Notes: generated by a model not told the origin, from the letters alone. DNA of 64,000 nt from Cellulomonas sp. URHD0024 (GCF_000426185.1 NZ_AUEW01000007.1:124001-188000), one strand, 5' to 3'. Positions 50,101 through 62,474 are shown, counted from the stretch's first letter. Made by a program: numbers and translations.

Positions 50101-52508
50101 TCCGCACGTACACGCCCGGCCGCGACACGACCCAGGCGGCCGACGTGTACTCGCGGATGGGCGACGCCCTGGGCAACGTGGTGCTCGGCTACGTGGCACA
50201 GGCCGACCCCGCGATGTACGCGGACGTCATCGCCGAGCTCGCCCGCCGTGGCGACCCGGTCGCGACCGGCGTCTCGATGGCCGGCTCCGTGTTCTACAAC
50301 GCGCAGTCCAACCTCTCGCTGGGCCAGGAGGTGGTGAACCGCCACGTCGCGGCCCCGACCAGCCAGGTCTACCGGAACGGCACGACGTACACGTACGTCG
50401 TGTTCAACCCGACCGACCAGCAGAAGTCGTACGCGGTGTACGACGGCACGACGCAGATCGGCTCGATCGCCGTCCCGGCGCGCACCTTGGTGCGCAGCGG
50501 GCTCGACGGGACGCTGGCCCGGATCGTCGTGTCGGCGTCGCCGGCCGCCAAGACGGTGCCCGTGGGCCAGAGCGTCCAGCTCACCGCGACCGGGTACGAC
50601 CAGTACGGCGCGGTCGTGCCGCTGACCGGGACCACGTGGTCGGTCAGCGGCGGCGGCACGATCACGTCGGCCGGGAAGTTCACGGCCACGACGAACGCCG
50701 ACCCGGTGGTCGTCACCGCTGCGGTCGGTTCCGTCCAGGCGACGCTGCAGCTGCGGGTCGGAGCGGCACCGGCCCTCGCCGGCATCACGGTGAGCCCGGC
50801 GTTCGCCCGGGTGACCCAGGGCGCCACCGCGGCGTTCACGGCGGCCGGTGTCGACCAGTACGGCGACCCGTTCGCGCTGACCGGCGCGCAGTGGGCCGCG
50901 GGCGGTCGCGGCACGGTGTCGGCCTCGGGCGTGCTGACCGCGACGACCCTCGGCGCAGGGACGCTCACGGTGACGGTCGGCGGCGTGCGCGGGACGGCGG
51001 TCGTCGACGTGACGGCGGCCCCGGCGGACGTGGCGCACGGCAAGACGGCGACGGCCAGCAGCGGTACCGCCTCGGCGGCGCTGGCCGTGGACGGCTCGGC
51101 CACCACCCGGTGGGAGAGCAGCTTCGCGGACGAGCAGTGGTTGCAGGTCGACCTCGGCGCCCGCTACGAGCTGAGCTCCGTCACCATCGACTGGGAGACG
51201 GCCGCGGCCGCGTCCTACGACGTCCAGGTCGCCGACTCGGCGACAGGACCGTTCCGGACCATCCGGTCGGTGACGAAGGTCGACGCCTCCGACGACACCC
51301 TCGCGGTCGCCGGCTCCGGCCGGTACCTGCGGATCGCGGGCCACACCCGGCTCACCGGGTACGGGTTCTCGATCTTCGAGCTGAACGCCCGAGGGGTCCT
51401 GGCGGGTGACGCGGTCACGCCGACCACGGTGCTCGTCTCCCCGGGTACGGCCGCGGTGCGCCTCGGTGGGTCGGTGGCCTTGCAGGCCTACGCCTTCGAC
51501 GCAGCGGGCAACGGCGGTCCGGTCGCAGCCACCTGGGCGGTCAGCGGCGGCGGTCAGGTCGACTCGGCCGGTCGCTACACAGCGGGGTCGACGGCGACCA
51601 CGGCCACCGTCACCGCGACCGTCGCGGGCGTGAAGGGCACGTCGACGATCAGCGTCGGCGGCTCCACCACGCCAACCGACCCGACGGGTCCGACTGACCC
51701 CGGCACGGTCGTCGACCTCGCCAAGGGCAAGCCCGCCACGGCGAGCAGCACCCTGGGCCAGGCGTCACCCGCGCTCGCGGTCGACGGTGACGCCGGGACC
51801 CGCTGGGAGAGCACCTTCGCCGACAACCAGTGGATCCAGGTCGACCTCGGCGTCACGGCCACCCTGTCCGAGGTGCAGATCGACTGGGAGGCGGCCGCGG
51901 CCGGCAAGTTCTCGGTGCAGGTCTCGTCGTCTCCCACCGGCCCGTGGCAGACGCTCGCGACGGTGACGAACTCCGACGCCACGCCGGACAAGGTCCCGGT
52001 TGCGGGTTCGGGTCGCTACGTGCGGATCGACGCACCGACGCGGCTCACCCAGTACGGGGTGTCGATCTTCTCGCTGCGGGTGCTCGGCTCCACGTCGACG
52101 ACCACCACGCCCCAGGCCACGGACGTCGCACGCGGCAAGACGGCCACGGCGAGCTCGGTGCTCGGCGCCAACACGGCGGCTGCGGCCGTCGACGGGGACG
52201 CCGGCACACGCTGGGAGAGCGCGCACGCCGACGGGCAGTGGGTCCAGGTCGACCTCGGCGCCCGGTACGCGCTGTCGAGCGTGGAGCTGGACTGGGAGGC
52301 GGCCGCGGCCGGCAGGTTCACGGTCCAGGTGTCCGACTCGGCGACCGGGCCCTGGCAGTCCCTGGCCACGGTCACCAAGACCGCCGCGACGCCTGACAAG
52401 GTCACCGTGTCGGGCACGGGACGGTACGTCCGGATCGACGCGCCGACCCGGTTGACCCAGTGGGGTGTCTCGCTGTGGTCGCTGCGGGTGCTCGGCACGC
52501 CGGCCTGA
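47154..52508 (+). CDS. Secreted GH81 endo-1,3-beta-glucanase with Ig-like and F5/8C domains
   Basis: A 1784-aa secreted enzyme. A signal peptide (residues 1-38) is followed by the GH81 catalytic region to about 1120. FEFTDNHFHYGYF near 635 and NQESSSEAIQSW near 708 hold the conserved His, Asp and catalytic Glu residues. A jelly-roll-like insert (MADFDTALPTGWTATGTAFT, about 160-300) splits the N-terminal GH81 domain. Three bacterial Ig-like domains and three F5/8 type C carbohydrate-binding domains follow (the latter near 1290, 1525 and 1660). It hydrolyses beta-1,3-glucan such as laminarin or fungal wall. Ribosome site GAGAGG precedes ATG 47154. Confidence 0.93.
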   Translation: MRTIAGSRRAPSSHKLATTVVTALVGTAVVAGGWQAVAAPVQNPAVVPVGSGSYASAPPAALDAAGHDVSATVDRPLYIDGSQSGKPVPTNSWWTDLVVSKYSGSLWADPLVLSNSSAGTKVFLPTSWNADGSARVLDQEIEVQGAVTPTPGPSDVVMADFDTALPTGWTATGTAFTGTTAGSATGQSPVAGYLGKGLLNSFTSSSGDGATGTLTSPTFTVDHNTIAFLVGGGKHPDQTGVQLVVDGQVVRTATGADSEQLAWVTWNVADLRGRAATIKVVDSLAAGWGHVLVDQVVRTDDTANLSERFSTQFIAADAKALRWGEWNVSWRMASAAGAAKMDVTAARGIPYAWFEFTQMNPRIVLQPGATLTGLSGQPLTLPATVSAVQVTQGGRSFGIHLPDGSVVDRTGNVLALTLSKPYLVVSAVPASGATLADLQAHAFAIPRDTKMTYAYDPTAGEVRQTWDVTTDLLQGTDHSTIQGWLPHHYVDAKQALAFTGYGYDAPRGRMKMTVGTGGWVLRYPFTGITPLAPAPTDAAAVAQVKKYVADYSKKTTYGGDTYWGGKDVLQLAQYMAMAKQVGATDSYNALKATLKTALDDWFTYTPGEKEHFFARYPTWKALIGFGDSYGSFEFTDNHFHYGYFTLAAALLAMDDPTWGQQYGPMATLVAKQYANSDRSSTDFPYLRTFDTWEGHSYAGGFSSPGGNNQESSSEAIQSWVGIFMLGAALGDDQMQATGAMGYVTERASVQEYWLDTPGDSPTTGNAGVTNHPAAYQHGTTGILFDSGQAFATYFSGDPAWIYGIQWMPTGPYFGYLGWDRAFGRELLAKMFDERPTVLGAYTAGDNGANLARAAKRWYGVGTDWGANVTVDKAGAVTAMQDAVRNAYLHNPTYVSARTAANPLYDTAKATLRFTVAADGSLVFPTDVWNPAALPAGWTPPTPPAATPDADPKTWATGWGVFQYLSTAFTPDPAALKRLYAYEVRTYTPGRDTTQAADVYSRMGDALGNVVLGYVAQADPAMYADVIAELARRGDPVATGVSMAGSVFYNAQSNLSLGQEVVNRHVAAPTSQVYRNGTTYTYVVFNPTDQQKSYAVYDGTTQIGSIAVPARTLVRSGLDGTLARIVVSASPAAKTVPVGQSVQLTATGYDQYGAVVPLTGTTWSVSGGGTITSAGKFTATTNADPVVVTAAVGSVQATLQLRVGAAPALAGITVSPAFARVTQGATAAFTAAGVDQYGDPFALTGAQWAAGGRGTVSASGVLTATTLGAGTLTVTVGGVRGTAVVDVTAAPADVAHGKTATASSGTASAALAVDGSATTRWESSFADEQWLQVDLGARYELSSVTIDWETAAAASYDVQVADSATGPFRTIRSVTKVDASDDTLAVAGSGRYLRIAGHTRLTGYGFSIFELNARGVLAGDAVTPTTVLVSPGTAAVRLGGSVALQAYAFDAAGNGGPVAATWAVSGGGQVDSAGRYTAGSTATTATVTATVAGVKGTSTISVGGSTTPTDPTGPTDPGTVVDLAKGKPATASSTLGQASPALAVDGDAGTRWESTFADNQWIQVDLGVTATLSEVQIDWEAAAAGKFSVQVSSSPTGPWQTLATVTNSDATPDKVPVAGSGRYVRIDAPTRLTQYGVSIFSLRVLGSTSTTTTPQATDVARGKTATASSVLGANTAAAAVDGDAGTRWESAHADGQWVQVDLGARYALSSVELDWEAAAAGRFTVQVSDSATGPWQSLATVTKTAATPDKVTVSGTGRYVRIDAPTRLTQWGVSLWSLRVLGTPA

Positions 52509-52555
52509 CGCAGGCCCGCCTCGGCGGCCCCGCCAGGTCGCCGAGGTGAGGACGC

Positions 52556-52590
52556 AGGGCCGTGGTGGGGTCGCCCCCCGCCACGGCCCT
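52556..52590 (+). terminator. Terminator after the glucanase gene
   Basis: AGGGCCGTGGTGGGG pairs with CCCCGCCACGGCCCT around TCGCC, one G-T pair. It starts about 48 bases past the stop. Confidence 0.85.
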
Positions 52591-52792
52591 CCGTCATTTC
52601 CGGGCGAATCGGACACGCGGCGTGTGCACAACGTGTGCACGGTCCTGTGGGTGTCCGATGGGGGTCTGTGGACGCCTGTGGAGGCCCGTAGACGCGCGTT
52701 GCGAACGCGCTGGTCGCGGGCCCGTAGAAGGCCGTGTCAGTGGTCGGCGGTAGCCTGGACCTTGTCCACAGGGTGAAGAATCACACCGATGT

Positions 52793-52843
52793 CACTACAA
52801 CCCCTAGTGGTCCATTGCGTCGCCGACCACTAGGTGTAGTGTC
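52793..52843 (+). promoter_or_regulatory. Two NrdR boxes upstream of nrdHIEF
   Basis: CACTACAACCCCTAGTGG (52793-52810) and ACCACTAGGTGTAGTGTC (52826-52843) are NrdR-like boxes with centres about 33 bases apart, the usual three helical turns. They fit repression of ribonucleotide reductase genes by NrdR with ATP/dATP. Confidence 0.8.
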
Positions 52844-52936
52844 TTGCCAAGCCAATCGGACGGGCTGCGCACGGACCTCGTCAGAGGTCCAGGAAGCAGC
52901 CAGAACAGCCAGAACAGCCAGGACACAGGAGCCACG

Positions 52937-53182
52937 ATGTCGATCACGGTGTACAGCAAGCCGGCGTGCGTTCAGTGCAACGCGACGTACCGCGCGCTCG
53001 ACAAGCTCGAGGCCGAGTACGACGTCGTGGACATCAGCCAGGACGCCGATGCGCGTGACTACGTCATGTCGCTCGGCCACCTGCAGGCGCCCGTCGTGAT
53101 CGTGGACGGCGAGCACTGGTCGGGCTACCGGCCCGACCGCATCAAGGCTCTCGCCGAGCGACTGGCCGCCGCCGTCGCCTGA
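52937..53182 (+). CDS. nrdH: Glutaredoxin-like NrdH
   Basis: An 81-aa NrdH redoxin. [20 protein letters not shown] contains the CVQC active site (CxxC) and the following [39 protein letters not shown] matches the NrdH WSGFRPD signature. It supplies electrons to NrdE, probably from thioredoxin reductase. It is first in nrdHIEF. Upstream, CAGCCAGAA repeats three times in tandem before the GGAG site. Confidence 0.96.
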   Translation: MSITVYSKPACVQCNATYRALDKLEAEYDVVDISQDADARDYVMSLGHLQAPVVIVDGEHWSGYRPDRIKALAERLAAAVA

Positions 53183-53653
53183 CAGGACTCCCCGGGCCGG
53201 TGCTGGTCTCGACGCCGCACCTGCCCGGGTGGGCAAGCCGCACGACCCGAACCGAGGGGATGGACCGATGAGCTCCCTCATCTACTTCTCCTCTGCCTCG
53301 GACAACACCCACCGTTTCGTCCAGAAGCTCGGTCTCGATGCCCAGCGGATCCCGCTGAAGCCGACAGACCCGTTCCTGCACGCCTCGGAGCCGTACGTGC
53401 TCGTCCTGCCGACGTACGGCGGGGGCAACGAGGGTGGAGCAGTGCCCAAGCAGGTCATCAAGTTCCTCAACGACGAGGACAACCGTGCACTGATCCGTGG
53501 CGTGATCGCGGCCGGTAACACGAACTTCGGCGAGGCCTACTGCATAGCGGGGGAGATCATCGCGGCCAAGTGCCACGTCCCCTACCTGTACGGGTTCGAG
53601 CTCATGGGAACGGCAGAGGACGTCAGAAGCGTCCGTGAGGGATTGGGAAGATT

Positions 53654-56807
<3,154 letters not shown>

Positions 56808-56821
56808 CCGCCTCAGACGTG

Positions 56822-56857
56822 GGAGGGCCCGCATCCATCCAAGGATGCGGGCCCTCC
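56822..56857 (+). terminator. Terminator of nrdHIEF
   Basis: GGAGGGCCCGCATCC-ATCCAA-GGATGCGGGCCCTCC, perfect 15-bp stem, followed by TCGTTCTTC. It starts 14 bases past nrdF. Confidence 0.92.
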
Positions 56858-56969
56858 TCGTTCTTCGGACGCGACGGACTGCGTTTGCCCAGGTGACGGC
56901 GATGCAGCAACGAGCGAAGCGTCGCAGCAGCGCTCTGCCTGCGCGTCCTGAACCGGGCATATCCATGTT

Positions 56970-56987
56970 GCGTTCATGTGTTGACGC
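56970..56987. promoter_or_regulatory. Putative ROK operator / promoter element (site 1)
   Basis: GCGTTCATGTGTTGACGCC, before the ROK gene. The same pattern, GCGTTCA-W-G-W-GTTGACG, occurs before the sugar ABC operon at 58249-58265. TTGACG may double as a -35 box. Confidence 0.5.
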
Positions 56988-57016
56988 CGCCGCTCGCTCA
57001 GCGTAGACATTGCCGC

Positions 57017-58228
57017 ATGTCCTTGGTCTTCGACGGCAACGCAGCCGCCTCTACGTCCGCCGGATCGCAGAAGGCCTTGCGTGCGCGGAACATCGACCTT
57101 GTCGTCGGCACTCTCGGGATCGACGGCCCGCAGACGCAGGCGATGCTCGCGCGTCGCACGCGCCTGTCCGCAGGAACGATCTCCAGCATCGTGCGAGAGC
57201 TCACCGAGCAACGGCGGGTCTCCGCCCGCCCGACCATCAGCGGTGGGCGCAGGGCGGTCGAGGTGGCCCTCGTGCCGGACGGTCGGGTGGTCGTCGGCGT
57301 CGATGTCGGCCGCGCGCACCTGCAGGTGATGGCCATGGACACCGGGCGCCGAACGTTCGGGATGCGGGGCACGACCCTGCACTCGTCTCACCTCCCGTCC
57401 GACACCCTGCGGATCGCTCGGCAGATGGTCGACGAGATGCTCGCCGAGAGCGGCGTCGACCGGTCCGACGTCGTCCTGTGCGGCGTCGCGGTCCCAGCGT
57501 CGCTCAACCCCGTGACGGGGAGGGTCGTGCAGGCCAGCGTTCTCCAGAGCTGGGCCGGGATCGACCTGGTCGAAGCGACCACCCGTGCCCTCGACCTCCC
57601 CGTCGTCCTGGAGAACGACGCCAACCTGGGCGCCATCGCGCACGCGGGCACCGGCCCGTTCAGCGGGGTGCGGTGTCTCGTCTTCGTCAAGGTCGGCACC
57701 GGCATCGGTGCGGGCCTGGCATTCGACGGCAAGATCTACGAGAGCGCGTCCGGCATCGCGGGCGAGATCGGTCATGGACAGCTGATCGACGGCGGAGAGG
57801 TCTGCACGTGCGGCAATCGCGGCTGCCTCGAGACGGTCGCGTCCACGCGCCGCATCGTCGCGGACTTCGCGCGGATCCGTCCGGACAGCGAGGTCGAGTT
57901 GGACGACGTGATCGCCGCCGTGGCCGCTGGTGACCCGGCTGCGATCCGCCTGCTGCACGACGCCGGGGCGCAGATCGGCCGGGCCATCGCCCCCATCTGC
58001 AACCTGCTCAGTCCCGATGTGGTGGTGGTTGGTGGACCGCTCGCCCGCGTCGGGGCGTCGTTGTTCGACGGGATCGTCCAGTCCACGCGCCAGCGCTCGC
58101 TGTCCACGGCGACCGCCCACACGCGGTTCGTCCTGTCGGACCTGGGTGACCACGCCGAGGTCCACGGCGCCTGCCTCCTCGCCCTACGCAGGGTGATCAC
58201 GGAAGGTCACGCTCGTGTATCGAACTGA
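57017..58228 (+). CDS. ROK-family transcriptional repressor (NagC/XylR type)
   Basis: A 403-aa ROK regulator. The N-terminal winged helix (residues 20-75) reads NIDLVVGTLGIDGPQTQAML, then RLSAGTISSIVRELTEQRRV. The sugar-kinase-like domain follows: VVGVDVGRAHLQVMAMD, ENDANLGAIAHAG, KVGTGIGAGLAF and GEIGHGQLIDGGEVCTCGNR with the zinc-binding CTCGNRGCLE. It senses a sugar and controls the importer operon 117 bases downstream; a shared operator-like sequence precedes both. Confidence 0.92.
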   Translation: MSLVFDGNAAASTSAGSQKALRARNIDLVVGTLGIDGPQTQAMLARRTRLSAGTISSIVRELTEQRRVSARPTISGGRRAVEVALVPDGRVVVGVDVGRAHLQVMAMDTGRRTFGMRGTTLHSSHLPSDTLRIARQMVDEMLAESGVDRSDVVLCGVAVPASLNPVTGRVVQASVLQSWAGIDLVEATTRALDLPVVLENDANLGAIAHAGTGPFSGVRCLVFVKVGTGIGAGLAFDGKIYESASGIAGEIGHGQLIDGGEVCTCGNRGCLETVASTRRIVADFARIRPDSEVELDDVIAAVAAGDPAAIRLLHDAGAQIGRAIAPICNLLSPDVVVVGGPLARVGASLFDGIVQSTRQRSLSTATAHTRFVLSDLGDHAEVHGACLLALRRVITEGHARVSN

Positions 58229-58248
58229 TGACGACATGCAACGCGCCA

Positions 58249-58265
58249 GCGTTCAAGAGTTGACG
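58249..58265. promoter_or_regulatory. Putative ROK operator / promoter element (site 2)
   Basis: GCGTTCAAGAGTTGACG, 14 of 17 bases shared with the site upstream of the ROK gene. It lies about 80 bases before the importer's first start codon. Confidence 0.5.
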
Positions 58266-58345
58266 GCAACCAGGGGGGTTGCCTACGGTCTGAACAGGCC
58301 CAACGATGGGTAGGCCGATCGCAGCGCTGCGTCAGGAGTAGGTAG

Positions 58346-59893
58346 ATGGCATCCGGGCCGGTCATCCTCGAGATGAAGTCGATCACCAAGCTGTTCCCTG
58401 GGGTGCGCGCGCTGGACGAGGTCTCGATGACCGTCCGGGCCGGCGAGATCCACGCGATCTGCGGCGAGAACGGCGCCGGCAAGTCGACCCTGATGAAGGT
58501 GCTCTCCGGGGTCTACCCGCACGGCACGTACACGGGCGACATCGTCTACCAGGGCAAGGTCGTCGAGTTCAAGGACATCAATGCCAGCGAGGCCGCGGGC
58601 ATCGTGATCATCCACCAGGAGCTCGCGCTCATCCCTGAGCTGTCGATCACCGAGAACATCTTCCTCGGCAACGAGGTCCGCGGTCGGTTTGGCATCGACT
58701 GGGGAGAGGCACGTAAGCGCGCCACGGAGCTGCTGGCCCGGGTGGGTCTGCGCGAGTCCCCGGACGAGATCGTCAAGAACATCGGTGTCGGCAAGCAGCA
58801 GCTCGTCGAGATCGCCAAGGCGCTGTCCAAGGACGTGCGCCTGCTGATCCTCGACGAGCCCACGGCCGCCCTCAACGAGGGAGACTCCGAGCACCTGCTC
58901 GACCTGTTGCGCGGCCTGCGGGCCAAGGGCATGACATCGATCATGATCTCCCACAAGCTGAAGGAGATCGAGGAGATCGCAGACTCGATCACGATCATTC
59001 GTGACGGCAAGTCGGTCGAGACTCTCGACGTCGCCCTGGGCGGTGTCGACGAGGACCGGATCATCCGGGGAATGGTCGGCCGCTCGCTCGAGTCTCGGTT
59101 CCCCGACCACACCCCGAAGATCGGCGAGCCGTTCTTCCACGTCAAGGACTGGACCGTCGAGCACCCGCTCATCCCCGGTCGCCTGGTGTGCAAGAAGTCC
59201 GAGTTCTTCGTGCGGCGCGGCGAGATCGTCGGCTTCGCCGGCATCATGGGCGCCGGCCGGACCGAGCTCGCCCGATCCCTCTTCGGCCGGTCCTACGGCC
59301 GCTACCTGGCCGGCACCATCGAGATCAACGGCAAAGAGGTGCATCTCGGCACGGTGCAGCACGCGATCGACAAGGGGATCGCCTACGTCCCCGAGGACCG
59401 CAAGGCCCTCGGGCTGAACCTCCTGGACACGATCGAGGACACGGTCGTCGCCGCGGGCCTGCACAAGATCTCGAAGCTCTCGGTGATCGACCCCACGGCC
59501 GCGCACGTCGCGGCGGAGGGCTATCGCAAGGCGCTGAACATCCGGACGCCGAGCGTCACGCAGGGCGTCGCGAAGCTCTCCGGCGGCAACCAGCAGAAGG
59601 TGCTGCTCGGCAAGTGGATGTTCCCCGAACCGGACCTGCTCATCCTCGACGAACCGACGCGCGGCATCGACGTCGGGGCGAAGTACGAGATCTACGGACT
59701 GATCCAGCGGCTGGCCGACGAGGGCAAGGGCGTCATCGTGATCTCGTCCGAGCTCCCTGAGCTCCTCGGCCTGGCCGATCGGATCTACACGATCTTCGAG
59801 GGCTCGATCACCGGCGTCATCGACCGGGGCGACGCTACGCAGGAGACCCTCATGCGACTCATGACCGGCACCACGTCGGCCACAGCCGGCTGA
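58346..59893 (+). CDS. mmsA: Sugar ABC importer ATP-binding protein (MmsA/GguA/XylG type)
   Basis: A 515-aa protein with two fused ABC domains, as in the CUT2 sugar-import family. The first domain has [20 protein letters not shown] (Walker A), the LVEIAKALS signature and [13 protein letters not shown] (Walker B). The second has [19 protein letters not shown], with a degenerate P-loop, and [16 protein letters not shown] and [20 protein letters not shown]. This matches MmsA/GguA multiple-sugar importers. It powers the permease encoded next. The ATG at 58346 follows AGGAGTAGGTAG. The ROK repressor gene lies just upstream. Confidence 0.93.
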   Translation: MASGPVILEMKSITKLFPGVRALDEVSMTVRAGEIHAICGENGAGKSTLMKVLSGVYPHGTYTGDIVYQGKVVEFKDINASEAAGIVIIHQELALIPELSITENIFLGNEVRGRFGIDWGEARKRATELLARVGLRESPDEIVKNIGVGKQQLVEIAKALSKDVRLLILDEPTAALNEGDSEHLLDLLRGLRAKGMTSIMISHKLKEIEEIADSITIIRDGKSVETLDVALGGVDEDRIIRGMVGRSLESRFPDHTPKIGEPFFHVKDWTVEHPLIPGRLVCKKSEFFVRRGEIVGFAGIMGAGRTELARSLFGRSYGRYLAGTIEINGKEVHLGTVQHAIDKGIAYVPEDRKALGLNLLDTIEDTVVAAGLHKISKLSVIDPTAAHVAAEGYRKALNIRTPSVTQGVAKLSGGNQQKVLLGKWMFPEPDLLILDEPTRGIDVGAKYEIYGLIQRLADEGKGVIVISSELPELLGLADRIYTIFEGSITGVIDRGDATQETLMRLMTGTTSATAG

Positions 59894-59919
59894 CCAGCGC
59901 ACCGACGGGAAGACACACG

Positions 59920-61218
59920 ATGAAAGCGGCATTCAAGCAGTTGCTCGGCGGCGGGATCCGTCAGTTCGGCATGGTCATCGCCCTTCTGGCGCTGCTGGGG
60001 TACTTCCAGTGGTCGACGGGCGGCAAGGTCCTGACGCCGACGAACGCGCAGAACATCATCAACGGGAACTCCTACATCCTGATCCTCGCGATCGGCATGG
60101 TGCTCGTGATCATCGCGGGTCACATCGACCTGTCGGTCGGATCGGTGGCTGCGGTCGTCGGCATCAGTGTCGCGCTGTCGATCAAGGACTGGGGCATCCC
60201 CTGGTGGCTCGGCGTGCTGCTCGGCCTCGGTGTCGGGATGGCGATCGGCGTCTGGCAGGGCACATGGGTGGCCTACGTCGGGATCCCAGGCTTCATCGCC
60301 ACGTTGGCAGGCATGCTGATCTTCCGCGGGATGAACCAGGAGATCGGCAACAACCTGTCCGTCCCCGTGCCCAAGGAGATCCAGAAGCTCGGCGCCGGCT
60401 ACCTGCCCGAGTGGGGTCCGACCAGCACCAACATGAACAACTCCACGCTGCTGCTGGGGATCCTCGCGATCGTCCTCGTGGTCTGGTCGGCGTTCCGCAA
60501 GGTGGCCAAGTCGCGCAGGCTCGGCCTCGAGGACATGCTGCCCGCCGCCGTCTACATGCGCGCGGCCGTCCTGTCCGTCGTGATCGCGTACCTGACCTGG
60601 CTGTTCGGCTCGGGCAAGCCCGGCACGTCCTTCCCGATCTCGGGCTGCATCCTGCTCGTCCTCATGATCATCTACACCTTCGTCGCCAACCGCACGATCA
60701 TCGGCCGGCACGTGTACGCAGTCGGCGGCAACCGTTCGGCGGCTGCGCTGTCCGGCGTGAACATCAAGCACGTGAACTTCCTCGTCATGGCGAACATGTC
60801 GGTTCTTGCGGCCGTCGCCGGCATCGTGTTCGTCGGACGGTCCACCTCCTCGGGCCCTGGCGACGGCACGGGCTGGGAGCTCGACGCGATCGCCGCCGTG
60901 TTCATCGGTGGCGCGGCGGTCTCCGGCGGCGTCGGCACCGTCGTCGGGTCGGTCATCGGTGGTCTCGTGATGGCCGTCCTGAACAACGGCCTCGCCCTCA
61001 ACGGCGTCGGCTCCGGCAAGACCCAGATGATCAAGGGTCTGGTCCTGCTGCTCGCCGTCGCGTTCGACGTCTACAACAAGGTCCAGGGGCGCCCGTCCAT
61101 CTTCGGACTGTTGTTCAAGGGCAAGAGCAGACGCGCCGCGGAGCTGGTCTCCGAAGCGGGCCAGGAAGAAGTCGCCGAGGTCCCGGTGGCAGCCGGCGAG
61201 ACAGCCGGGCGCGGTTAG
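59920..61218 (+). CDS. mmsB: Sugar ABC importer permease (MmsB/GguB type)
   Basis: A 432-aa permease with about ten hydrophobic helices. The opening helices contain NAQNIINGNSYILILAIGMV and LVIIAGHIDLSVGSVAAVVG, the conserved GxIDLSVG of CUT2 permeases. GRHVYAVGGNRSAAALSGVN is the cytoplasmic coupling loop (GRxxYAxGGNxxAAxLSGI). A long polar tail ends it. It pairs with the two-domain ATPase upstream (26 bases away) and the ChvE-type binding protein downstream. Confidence 0.93.
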   Translation: MKAAFKQLLGGGIRQFGMVIALLALLGYFQWSTGGKVLTPTNAQNIINGNSYILILAIGMVLVIIAGHIDLSVGSVAAVVGISVALSIKDWGIPWWLGVLLGLGVGMAIGVWQGTWVAYVGIPGFIATLAGMLIFRGMNQEIGNNLSVPVPKEIQKLGAGYLPEWGPTSTNMNNSTLLLGILAIVLVVWSAFRKVAKSRRLGLEDMLPAAVYMRAAVLSVVIAYLTWLFGSGKPGTSFPISGCILLVLMIIYTFVANRTIIGRHVYAVGGNRSAAALSGVNIKHVNFLVMANMSVLAAVAGIVFVGRSTSSGPGDGTGWELDAIAAVFIGGAAVSGGVGTVVGSVIGGLVMAVLNNGLALNGVGSGKTQMIKGLVLLLAVAFDVYNKVQGRPSIFGLLFKGKSRRAAELVSEAGQEEVAEVPVAAGETAGRG

Positions 61219-61271
61219 CACCGACCACGAACGAGAACCCGGCCGCAACCCACCACCACCTGCACGCTGAG

Positions 61272-61296
61272 TCGCCGACCTCATATGCGTCGGCGA
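61272..61296 (+). promoter_or_regulatory. Intercistronic hairpin between permease and binding-protein genes
   Basis: TCGCCGAC-CTCATATGC-GTCGGCGA, perfect 8-bp stem, in the 149-base gap. Such hairpins often stabilise or limit upstream mRNA and allow more binding protein to be made. Confidence 0.55.
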
Positions 61297-61367
61297 GTCG
61301 GTCAGGCGCGGCCAAAACGGCATCACACACGCACCCAGCGACGGGTGCCCAAGAGAAAGTGACACCC

Positions 61368-62474
61368 ATGAAGAAGTTCGCCACAGCATTGATCACACTG
61401 GGGGCCGTCGGGGCGCTGGCGCTCGCTGGGTGCTCCTCGTCGGACCGCAGCGAGACGCCGGAGAGCTCCGGGTCAGGGTCCGCCGCCGCCGGCTTCCCGG
61501 CCGACGCCACGATCGGTGTCGCGCTCCCGCAGAAGACGTCGGAGAACTGGGTGCTCGCCGAGCAGCTGTTCAACGACGGACTCAAGGAAGCGGGCTTCAA
61601 GCCGATCGTGCAGTTCGCCAACAGCGGCGTTCCCGAGCAGCAGAACCAGATCTCGGCGATGGTCGAGCAGGGCGCCAAGGTCATCGTCGTCGGAGCCATC
61701 GACGGCTCGCAGCTGGGCACCCAGCTCGAGGCGGCCAAGGGCACGGGCGCGACCGTCATCGCCTATGACCGTCTCGTCAAGAACACCGAGGCGGTCGACC
61801 AATACATCGCGTTCGACAACTACCAGGTCGGCGTCCTGCAGGGCAAGGCGCTCCTCGAGGGCCTCGCGAAGCGCCAGGGTGCCGGTCCGTGGAACATCGA
61901 GCTCGTCGCCGGCTCGCCGGACGACGCGAACGCCACCCCGTTCTTCGAGGGCGCCATGAGCGTCCTGCAGCCGAAGATCGACGACAAGACGCTCACGGTC
62001 GTCTCGGGCCAGACCACGTTCGACGCCGTGGCGACCCAGGGCTGGAAGGCGGAGAACGTCCAGAAGCGGTTCGACACCATCCTGTCGGCGAACTACAGCG
62101 CAGGCACCCCGCTGCACGGCGTCCTGTCCCCGAACGACACCCTGGCGCGCGGCGTCCTGACGTCGGTCAAGCAGGCCGGCCTGCCCACCCCTGTCATCAC
62201 GGGTCAGGACTCCGAGGTCGAGTCGGTCAAGTCGATCATGGCCGGCGAGCAGTACTCGACGATCTACAAGGACACCCGCGAGCTGGTGGCCGCCACGATC
62301 AAGGCGGTCCAGGCGTACCAGAAGGGCGAGAAGCCGGAGATCAACGACACCAAGTCCTACGACAACGGCGTCAAGATCGTCCCGTCGTACCTGCTGACTC
62401 CCGTGGTCGTCACCCAGGAGAACGCCGCGGAGATCTACGCGAACGACCCGACGCTGAGCGCGCTCACCAAGTGA
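61368..62474 (+). CDS. chvE: Sugar-binding lipoprotein (ChvE type)
   Basis: A 368-aa lipoprotein. Signal peptide MKKFATALITLGAVGALALA with lipobox LAGC, then a Ser-rich linker. The periplasmic-binding fold starts at IGVALPQKTSENWVLAEQLF. GAKVIVVGAIDGSQLGTQLE and DRLVKNTEAVDQYIAFDNYQ are typical of the ChvE/XylF family. ELVAGSPDDANATPFFEGAM and GVLSPNDTLARGVLTSVKQA continue it, and VITGQDSEVESVKSIMAGEQ is the GQD ligand loop. It delivers the sugar to the MmsAB importer; ChvE relatives bind galactose, glucose or arabinose. Confidence 0.92.
   Translation: MKKFATALITLGAVGALALAGCSSSDRSETPESSGSGSAAAGFPADATIGVALPQKTSENWVLAEQLFNDGLKEAGFKPIVQFANSGVPEQQNQISAMVEQGAKVIVVGAIDGSQLGTQLEAAKGTGATVIAYDRLVKNTEAVDQYIAFDNYQVGVLQGKALLEGLAKRQGAGPWNIELVAGSPDDANATPFFEGAMSVLQPKIDDKTLTVVSGQTTFDAVATQGWKAENVQKRFDTILSANYSAGTPLHGVLSPNDTLARGVLTSVKQAGLPTPVITGQDSEVESVKSIMAGEQYSTIYKDTRELVAATIKAVQAYQKGEKPEINDTKSYDNGVKIVPSYLLTPVVVTQENAAEIYANDPTLSALTK

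Noticed and set aside
47043..51344. 1433-aa minus-strand frame opposite the glucanase gene
   Set aside because: Antisense shadow; repetitive Arg/Gly/Val-rich composition caused by GC bias.
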